DNA of 64,000 nt, taken from positions 1 through 64,000 of the forward strand of contig JAKCPI010005101.1 of assembly GCA_023213315.1 (NCBI GenBank), read 5' to 3'. The stretch's first letter is position 1, and the number at the start of each line of letters is the position of its first letter. The DNA is from Euborellia annulipes. Lineage: Eukaryota; Arthropoda; Insecta; Dermaptera; Anisolabididae. The notes beneath the pieces are model-generated. The model did no database searches. It was not told the origin of the DNA and saw nothing but the letters and a program-made list of their open reading frames with translations. Below, one piece after another: positions 57,901-64,000 of this stretch. A program made the translations under genes and the position numbers.

Positions 57901-60900
57901 AATCAATCAAGTTTAAGAGAGAGGTTCTTGAGAATATTTTTATATTTACAAATCAAACTGTTAATTTCAAGCAAGACTTTAATTCCACAATTCGGTCATA
58001 TCGAAATTTCCTTTAGTAAATTAATATATTTTTTAATAGTAAAATGGTTAAATTAAATTGACCAAAAGATTAACACTTATATGCTAACTAATTTATATAA
58101 TATTATAACAAATTGTGTAATGGTGCAACTAAAAAGAATTTGTGATCTATGTTTGATTTTGTCTGTTATATTTTAGCCCTGATGATGGTCCTATATGTGA
58201 CCGAAACGTTGACCCTGGCACTTTATAAATAAAAATTGAAAAAACAACTAGCTGCATTGCTCATTGGAGATTTCCTGAACCTTAAATAAATGGTATTAAC
58301 AGCTATACACCTCAATTAAAAAAGGATTTGATAGAAATTGATTTTATTTATCCGCTATCCATATTAAATAAATAATTTTTTTTTTAGTTTGAATAAATAC
58401 AAACCTGGATTTTTAAAATCATTTTCGTCTTTTTCATCGTTCTCTTGTTTTGTTAGTCCGGGCGGGGCATTGATATCTCCAGTATGTTTAAAAAAATGAT
58501 ACGGTTTAACATGAATTAGGTTTTTAGCGTAACTCCAAACGTCCTCTCTGTCGTCTATTATACACACCATGTTATCGCCACAAGGAAAAAGTGCTCTGGA
58601 AACAAATAAAAACAATAATTATTGAGAGGATTTTAACAAAAATCGGTAATCAAAAAATAAAAAGTTAAAGTGATGGAATCTCGCGAATGTTTTTAAACAG
58701 ATCCGGAATTCATTGATCAAGGCAAACTATTTAGTCTCCGCCGATATATTAGAATTCAAGATATACAACTTTATAAAAATGGGGAAATATTTATATACAG
58801 ACAGACAGACCATGTCGCGAAAATCACTTTTTTGGATTCAGGGGACCTCAAAACGTGAAGATCCATCAAAATCTCGACATCGAATTTTTGACATGAATCC
58901 AATACTTTCTCTCTATATATATTAACATATACAGAGGTAAGAGAAAGTAAAAAGAGCTTCAAGTCTTTGGGCAGCAGGCTGACGTTTCGGCCACTTGTCA
59001 GGCCGTCTTCAGAGCGAAGGAATTTGCTTCGCCTTAGTCTTGAGCTCAGCGTCGAGCTCTAAACAGCCCGTTGGCGAGAAGCTCTTTTTTTTGTAATATT
59101 CTCAAAACTTCTCAATTGATTTTTATCTTTTTCTCTACCAACAGTCCTGCGCCAGTCGCGCTCTTCCTCGGGACAGTATAAGTGTCAAATGTTATAGATG
59201 GTAATGACAAGATAGTCGGTTGACATTCTCAACAAACATTAACAATGACAATTACCTCTGAGCTTGGGCACAGGAACCATAGAATTTTGTATGAAGCAAA
59301 TATATTTTATTATTGACGAGTCCTGGTTTGATCACATGTGCACTTGCAATATGTGTATAATTCCCGATAACTGAAGATGGCCAAATAAATTTATTTATTT
59401 ATTTAATCCTTTTCTTCCTAAAGACACAATTGCTGTGTATGGAAGCGTCACAAAAAAAATACAAAAATAATAGACAATATACATGCAAGGAAGGGTACAT
59501 CTTTATTTTACGTCAAAATATTCACCAACACTATATAGGGGCTGTTTCAGGAGGTGGGTTTTAAGTCTTTTTTTGAAAATGATGACATTTGGAGATGATT
59601 TGATTTCACTTGGGAGAGCATTAAAAAGTCTTGGTCCCATCGAATTAGACGATTTTTCGCCCACCTTCAACCTAGATCTCGGACATCTCTTGTATTCTGC
59701 TGGTGAATATTCCTTCCTGAGTCAATGGAACTTCTCTTCTCATATGTCTTTGTACATATCTCCAATATGTACAGAGCAGGAACCGTGAGCACCCCTAATT
59801 TTCCAAAAGCACTCCTGCAGCTTTCTCTAGGTGCAGTGCTAGTTATGCACCTAAGAATTCTCTTCTGGGCAATGAGAACTCTCTGAGCCGACGTGGACAT
59901 TCCCCCCAAAGTGAAATCCCGTACCTGACCTCTGAGAAATAGTACGACCTCATCTGGTGAGACTCCAGGAAGTTCTTCAAGTATCTCATCTGGTAGCAGA
60001 CAGAATTAAGCCTCTTCACTAATCCATCGCAGTGATGCCCCCCATGCGAGATTTTCATCAACTGTTAGGCCCAACGAACACATACTGCCGACATTTTCTA
60101 TTCTGCCGCCAAATACAGATCCATTGTCCAGTTTTTTGTATGAAAACGGATATATTTTGTCTTGTTGTCGTTAAAGTGAAGACGATTTTGAGTGCACCAG
60201 GAAGTTAGTACATTTATTCAGGCCGAAACGTCTTATCCTGGGAGTTTTATTAACCTGGACAATCCCAATTTGGCTGATACCTCCAATTCTCCATTGTAAT
60301 CACATCACAGCCACAATCTCAAAATTAACAATAACAATGTTGAAAGACTTAACAATGATCTTAATATCATACAACGGCATGTGTTTAGTTGAAAGATTAC
60401 TTGTACAAGTAACCTTTCAACTAAACCTATTACTTGGCTGACTCCTTTCCACGAAACAATAATTACTATTCACAGCCAGTATAATAATTAATTAAAAATC
60501 TTTGGTTTTTAGATTACGGCCAATTCGGAGTAGGACTTGTTGAAAGGTGAAAAAAAGGCTGTATCCATGTTTGGGTGTGTATTATAATATGTGGCTGTGT
60601 GATGTGGCCGAAATATTTCTAGAAATTTTGTAAATTTGGAAATAAAAAGTGCGAAAGAAAAATAAGATTTATCTTTTATCTTTTATTTCAATTGATTAAT
60701 AATTATTTTCGCCAAAATTTTTAAATTTTCCATAACATTTTAGTTAAGTGATGAAGATAGGGGCAGCCTGGTATTCATCCTTCTCATAACATTTTATTTA
60801 TCCTTCGAAATTGACAATTGATGGACCGACATGTCTCTCTTTTGTGTTCCAGACAGATTTTGTTACTGAAGAAAGGAAAAGGATTTTTCGAAACATGTCT

Positions 60901-63350
60901 AAATTAATAAAGGGTCAGTTTTAAACAAAAATATTCTTCTTAGGGGGTTCAGGAGGTAGAAGTTACGCATGTTTTTCCCGAGAAGAGGGCGTTGTGTGTC
61001 TTCAAAAGTAAGCCAAAAAACAACACCAATTACGAAAATTTGCCAAGAGATGTCACCATGGTAGCTAATCATTTAATGCATTTGGTTGATTTCCATTGAT
61101 CTTTTAATAATAAACACTTTATAAATGTTATTATATATTATGTAACTTTTATAAAAGCATAAAAATTTATAAATATAGGCCAGATATGGGCTAATTCTAT
61201 ATCGGCTGTTAGAGTAGCCTGCCATCTTGTGCAAGAGTGATTAACTATTTGACAGATAAATTTTAAATATATCTACCAATCTTATTTTAAAAATTTCTTA
61301 ATTAATATGTGATTAATAATAACAATAAATTCGTTTTTAAATTTAAAGATTATTGGGACAGATTGTTTTTTTGTATTTGCTTGATAACAAAAAAATTAAT
61401 TACGATAATTTTTTAATAAGTCATTAAACAAATTATAGCTCGATGTCCCAATAATCTCTTATGAATTTAATTCATTTAAAAAAAACCGCATTGAAAAATT
61501 CCTTATAATAATCTAGTTTTTTTTTTAAGTACGTTTAGACCCGTCGCTCCTGAACCCCCTTAATAGAGAATAACTTTAACAATTCTAATTGAAGTGACAA
61601 TTAACATTTACAAATTAAAAAAAAAAAACTTACTTTAAATTTGCTGTTTTTGTATTGGAATCAAAACACTCGTCGCGTGAAAGGATCCTATGAGAAAAGA
61701 ATTTGCCATCCTGGTCAAGGAGATTAGCAATTGCATGTGCATAATTGCGAGCGCCGAACGTACAGATGTGCAATTCATAAAATTCACTCATCTGATTGAG
61801 AAATTCGATTGTTCCTGGACGAAGTCTCGTGTGGTACCAGGGCGAAGCCTCTCCATACAGTTGGAAGTGATAAACATTCTAAAATATATATTCTTCTTAT
61901 ATCATACTACTGTATATAATATAGAGTAAGAGAAACAAAATTGTTTACTTTTTTTAATAAACTTAATCGAAGGAACAGGATGTATTCGCCGCTCGTGGAT
62001 TTAGGTGAGTAAATTTTGGTATATATATATATATGAAATATATATAATTTTTTAATAAAATTACAGTTTTCAATTATAATTTTATTTTATTTCATCTTTT
62101 CTTGGCCAACGGACGCGTATTACGTTTCGACTCTCTTATTGAGTCATCCTCAGGGCCTACAATAATAAATACAAGAATGATTATCTTTTGTCATGTTCAA
62201 GTCCATTATGTAAATTTACAATTTATACTTATTCAAAATCGAGATGATTTTTTGTTATTTTTTATTTTAAAAATATGTTAATGAATATAATTTTAATTCA
62301 ATTATAAGTGTTTCTTATTATTATCAATATTTATTAATCAATTAATTCTTTAAAAACATTATTTACCTCAAAAAGTTGATAGGTTCTCCTTATTTTTAAT
62401 TTTCAATTTATAATTATACAAACAATAAATCAGTGTATTTTTTATATTTATATATTAGGCCTTCTTCCCGATATATATTAATATTTTTATTAATTTTTAT
62501 TTAATTAACACACTTAAAACCGAATAGAAACAATCGAACATTTGGTCTCTATTCGGTTTTAAGTATAATAATTGAATTAAAATTATATTCATTAACATTT
62601 TTGGGGGGGCCGGGGGGGGGAGGAGGAGGGGAACCCGAAATAGTTATCAAATCGGCAAGTGTTTGTGTTTTCTTTTTTCGTTTTCTAAAATTAAGATTTT
62701 TTAAATTAAAATAATTTTAATCAAATTATTATTTTGTAAATTGAGATTATTTGTATTTATAGGGAAGATAGGGAAATTGATAAAATATAAATATTATTAT
62801 AAATTAATTGAATAAATTGTATGTGGGACAAATATGGAAAATGGAAATTGATTAGAAAGGGATTTTTAAAATAAAAAATAACAAAAAATCATCTCGATTT
62901 TGAATAAGTATAAATTGTAAATTTACATAATGGACTTGAACATGACAAAAGATAATCATTCTTGTATTTATTATTGTAGGCCCTGAGGATGACTCAATAA
63001 GAGAGTCGAAACGTAATACGCGTCCGTTGGCCAAGAAAAGATGAAATAAAATAAAATTATAATTGAAAACTGTAATTTTATTAAAAAATTATATATATTT
63101 CATATATATATACCAAAATTTACTCACCTAAATCCACGAGCGGCGAATACATCCTGTTCCTTCGATTAAGTTTATTAAAATGGACAAAAATCGCCATGGA
63201 TTCTCAAATTCAAAATTTGTTTACCTCTAAATCGGGCGGGATGTCGTCATTTGTTGTATGTATCAGTGTTTGATCCAAGTCAACGAGCAAAACTAATTTC
63301 TTTAATTGAATTAGACGTTCCTTGTCGACTTTGCCCAAAGTTATGGCTTG
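51937..63350 (-). CDS. CTDP1: RNA polymerase II CTD phosphatase FCP1, C-terminal exons
   Basis: Six exons: 63225-63350, 61634-61878, 58405-58595, 56219-57162, 53568-53905, 51937-52208 (704 codons; N-terminal exons lie beyond the right edge). The first has KKLVLLVDLDQTLIHTT, the DxDxT catalytic motif; then WYHTRLRPG, LHICTFGARNYAHAIA, FFSHRILSRDEC and FPCGDNMVCIIDDREDVW, the second Asp pair. A long acidic Thr/Glu/Lys-rich linker encoded by CTT/GTT repeats follows, then SDLYIDDDDYLLYLGDILKT and a BRCT domain (LVLSGLVPTHTALKNSRAYR ... VSPQWLWVCAERW). The tail has PLMTFTREDIDNMAGEVEDI and ends near WCMMGAALEREFLSGNMDEE, the conserved TFIIF-binding end. FCP1 dephosphorylates Ser2/Ser5 of the polymerase tail (family knowledge). 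A +1 frameshift in a G8 tract in the BRCT exon is discussed in findings. An AATAAA equivalent lies at 51865-51870. Confidence 0.94.
52548..52632 (+). repeat. tRNA-like SINE head
   Basis: AGCTTGGTGTAGATGGTAGC (A-box-like) and GCGAGTTCAGATCCC (B-box-like) at normal spacing, ending GATCCCAGCTAATCC. No cloverleaf closing stem is evident. Confidence 0.45.
53237..53380. mobile_element. MITE with AGGCCGGCCATTCACGATCG ends
   Basis: The left end TTAGGCCGGCCATTCACGAT is mirrored by ATCGTGAATGGCCGGCCTTAA; inner CGCTCCA/TGGAGCG also pair. 144 bp. Confidence 0.75.
54089..54127 (-). ncRNA. Hammerhead-like motif, C3-to-A core
   Basis: Minus strand: ATGAAGA, stem II GGTCG/CGACC, GAAACGTC. Everything but C3 fits the consensus. 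The partner at 54237-54275 is identical. Confidence 0.6.
54237..54275 (+). ncRNA. Hammerhead-like motif, C3-to-A core
   Basis: Mirror of 54089-54127, followed by GCTGTGGGTTTTTAAATAAA. Confidence 0.6.
54340..55030 (+). mobile_element. Decayed LINE fragment
   Basis: Broken frames still show WEEEWERK, an FADDVAILAE-like stretch (54388-54420), GVIFSSGSKSDM and a downstream region matching the LINE at 10798 (ENRNGKDMKKRLEELRR, RTRCGSIWRK). Multiple indels. It abuts the duplication of the hammerhead element at 54002. Confidence 0.6.
55060..55200 (+). repeat. Partial hammerhead element (3' half)
   Basis: Begins CTGAAACGTCGCCGATCAAATAAAGG and continues for about 120 nt almost identical to 50335-50460 (TTTTTGTCTGATTTGATTTT, GGCTGCTATTCGCTATC). 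The CTGANGA half is lost at the LINE boundary. Confidence 0.6.
55309..55347 (-). ncRNA. Hammerhead ribozyme motif
   Basis: Minus strand: CTGAAGA, stem II GGCCTC-TGTC-GAGGCC (six perfect pairs), GAAACGTC, GGCCC. Intact core. Confidence 0.75.
55840..55879 (+). ncRNA. Hammerhead ribozyme motif
   Basis: GCC, CTGAAGA, stem II GGCCTC-TATC-GAGACC (one C-A mismatch), GAAACGTC, GGC. Intact core; stem I GCC/GGC. Confidence 0.72.
57268..57308 (-). ncRNA. Hammerhead motif, CTGAGGA subfamily
   Basis: Minus strand: GGTC, CTGAGGA, GGACGC-GACTG stem II 5' side with a shortened 3' side, GAAACGTC, GACAATC. Stem I GTC/GAC. Confidence 0.6.
57525..57563 (+). ncRNA. Hammerhead motif, CTGAGGA subfamily
   Basis: CTGAGGA, GGACGC-GACTA-GTGTAC (stem II decayed on its 3' side), GAAACGTC, GACAATC, then AATAAAAAAGG. 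Confidence 0.6.
57656..57695 (-). ncRNA. Hammerhead ribozyme motif
   Basis: Minus strand: GCC, CTGATGA, stem II GGTC...GACC, GAAACGTT, GGC. Cleavage base is T. Intact core. Confidence 0.72.
58176..58215 (+). ncRNA. Hammerhead ribozyme motif
   Basis: Mirror of 57656-57695 with GAAACGTTGACCC; AATAAAAATTG follows the cleavage site. Confidence 0.72.
58977..59014 (-). ncRNA. Hammerhead motif (solo)
   Basis: Minus strand: GCT, CTGAAGA, stem II GGCC-TGACAAGT-GGCC, GAAACGTC, AGC. Stem I GCT/AGC is a further compensatory variant. Sense to FCP1, in its intron 58596-61633. A decayed CCGAGGA...GACTGGCGC motif lies 140 nt to the right (59147-59180). Confidence 0.7.
59371..60233 (+). ncRNA. Hammerhead motif split by a LINE in its stem II loop
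   Basis: CTGAAGATGGCCAAATAAATTT at 59371-59392 is the 5' half and TTTATTCAGGCCGAAACGTC at 60213-60232 the 3' half. Joined, stem II would be GGCC/GGCC, as in the 32076 copy (GGCCCATAAATTTAGGCC). About 820 bp of LINE-derived DNA lies between. Confidence 0.6.
59395..60210 (-). mobile_element. LINE (CR1/jockey-type) C-terminal part
   Basis: Minus-strand frames read KISHGGHHCDGLVKRLNSVC, SHQMRSYYFSEVRYGISLWG, AQKRILRCITSTAPRESCRS, LTVPALYILEICTKTYEKRS, RLFNALPSEIKSS and LKTHLLKQPLYSVGEYFDVK: the RT thumb and C-terminal region of CR1/jockey elements. A TTTA-rich tail sits at 59388-59405 on the plus strand. One frameshift near 59860. Confidence 0.82.
60942..61562. mobile_element. TIR element with AGGGGGTTCAGGAG ends
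   Basis: TAGGGGGTTCAGGAGGTAGA at the left and GTCGCTCCTGAACCCCCTTA at the right; internal blocks identical to those at 14844 and 32724. 621 bp, ends 72 bp from an FCP1 exon donor. Confidence 0.75.
62111..62156 (-). ncRNA. Hammerhead motif, perfect stem II
   Basis: Minus strand: GGCC, CTGAGGA, stem II GACTC-AATAAGA-GAGTC, GAAACGTA. Cleavage base A. Stem I pairing beyond the core is weak. Confidence 0.62.
62979..63025 (+). ncRNA. Hammerhead motif, perfect stem II
   Basis: Exact mirror of 62111-62156; followed by GATGAAATAAAATAAAATT. Confidence 0.62.
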
Positions 63351-63481
63351 CTATAAAAGATAAATTCATTGAAACGAATTAAATTCTGATCATTTAAAAG
63401 ATATATATATAAATAAATAAATAGAAGTATGGTGGCTGTGAATCTAGTTGATTGGAGAAAGGGCAGGTTCAGCCAAATAAA

Positions 63482-64000
63482 AAGCTTTTATTTATTTATT
63501 TATTTCCTTAATCACCCAACAGCCTAAGCCAATTATAGGGTGGTGTACAAACAAATGTATTACAACAACATTCAACCCAACTATTCCATTCATTCGATTT
63601 CAAAATTTCAATACTCTAATTAAGAGAGACAGGCTTATGAGGGACCAGATCCTTGAGTACCCTTGGTGGTTCGAAGAAGAGGTCAATCTCCGAATAGGTG
63701 TGATTATATAACTCACACATTCTATAAATGTGGGGATCTTGTAAAAAATGTATTTTGAGAATGTGGGAGATAGAACAGATCACAGCTCCGAGTGGTCCTC
63801 AAAGGGATATGGAAGTTGATAAGGGATAGGGAATTAGGATCATCGACAATCCCACGTACAAGCCTTGAAAGATGTAAAATATGCATGGCTTCCCTTCGCT
63901 CCCCAAGACAACTAAGACCATATTCCCCCAGGAGAGAAAGATAATCGAAAGAGTCATCAGCAGGATAATGTCCATGCTGTTTATAAAAGAGGGAAAATTT
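63482..64000 (-). mobile_element. LINE 3' end, continues past the window
   Basis: Minus-strand frames read LLGEYGLSCLGERREAMHIL, LRTTRSCDLFYLPHSQNTFF and MCELYNHTYSEIDLFF, the C-terminus of a CR1/jockey-type polyprotein, then a 3' end with (AAATA)n at 63483-63505. One in-frame stop and possible frameshift. The 5' part lies beyond base 64000. Confidence 0.75.

Larger units (their letters stand above)
57584..58317. mobile_element. Nested palindromic hammerhead retroelement with 12-bp duplication
   Basis: The direct repeat AAAAAAGGATTT (57572-57583 and 58318-58329) flanks arms starting TTTAAGGTTCAGGAAATCTC, mirrored at 58265-58290, and a 27-nt right tail with AACAGCTATACACC. Hammerheads at 57656-57695 (minus) and 58176-58215 (plus). 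Loop of about 480 nt. Confidence 0.85.
57191..58365. mobile_element. Palindromic hammerhead retroelement (outer), interrupted by another
   Basis: The direct repeat AAATAAATAAT (57180-57190 and 58366-58376) flanks a short left tail with ATGGCTGTTTAAT (reverse: AAACAGCCAT) and arms starting TATGGATAGCGGA, mirrored by TCCGCTATCCATA at 58350. Hammerheads at 57268-57308 (minus) and 57525-57563 (plus). The right arm is split at 57583 by the inner element. Confidence 0.78.
61949..63211. mobile_element. Large palindromic hammerhead retroelement at an FCP1 splice donor
   Basis: Direct repeats AAAATTGTTTAC (61937-61948) and AAAATTTGTTTAC (63212-63224) flank arms of about 325 nt (61953-62277; 62862-63178; e.g. 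GTATTCGCCGCTCGTGGATT) and a 32-nt right tail (63180-63211). Hammerheads at 62111-62156 (minus) and 62979-63025 (plus). The loop of about 580 nt holds smaller inverted repeats (TTAAAACCGAATAGA / TCTATTCGGTTTTAA at 62515-62560). The right duplication copy contains the GT donor of the FCP1 exon. Confidence 0.82.

Noticed and set aside
1..64000. The many inverted repeats as a long-read hairpin artefact.
   Set aside because: Distinct families show family-specific termini, target duplications flank the palindromes, and FAF1 and FCP1 exons continue in correct order and phase on both sides.
1..64000. A CRISPR array or bacterial operon.
   Set aside because: Genes are intron-split and animal-type, and no regularly spaced direct repeats with unique spacers were seen.

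Overview
This window is nuclear DNA of an invertebrate animal. Every gene found is split by GT-AG introns, the products are animal housekeeping or secreted proteins, and the AT-rich introns and intergenic space are packed with non-LTR retrotransposons, mariner/hAT/piggyBac-type remnants, tRNA-derived SINEs and TIR elements. The repeat types and protein style fit an arthropod, but the sequence does not fix the species.

Genes, left to right: (1) the possible last exon of an unrecognised plus-strand gene (396-559); (2) a nine-exon minus-strand gene (2215-24186) for a secreted 5'-nucleotidase-family protein of about 590 aa in which the metal-binding and catalytic motifs look eroded, a likely pseudoenzyme; (3) a complete 13-exon minus-strand FAF1 gene (26799-41612; 657 aa; UBA, two ubiquitin-like, UAS and UBX domains); (4) a divergent plus-strand gene for mitochondrial ribosomal protein uS17m/MRPS17 (42025-44377), whose start codon is 412 bp from that of FAF1, suggesting a shared promoter; (5) the last six exons of a minus-strand FCP1/CTDP1 RNA polymerase II CTD phosphatase gene (51937-63350), whose N-terminal exons lie beyond the right edge.

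The most interesting content is non-coding. About 20 hammerhead-ribozyme (HHR) motifs of the tiny-helix-III type known from Penelope-like retroelements are scattered through introns. Most occur as divergent pairs (minus-strand copy left, plus-strand copy right) that form the arms of near-perfect palindromes. At least eight of these palindromes are flanked by 10-14 bp target-site duplications and carry a short (about 25-50 nt) non-palindromic tail at one end only. They therefore look like a mobile family of compact, non-autonomous, palindromic hammerhead retroelements. Several are nested in one another or broken by LINE insertions. Because the arms are complementary, a transcript through one carries a ribozyme together with its own antisense in cis.

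The remaining spacer holds TIR/fold-back elements (some with TTAA ends), an internally deleted mariner with perfect TIRs, a hAT C-terminal remnant, 5'-truncated LINEs and microsatellites. Three exon-level anomalies are recorded: a C8 homopolymer frameshift in FCP1, a one-base phase conflict between exons 4 and 5 of the nucleotidase-like gene, and an ambiguous last acceptor in MRPS17.
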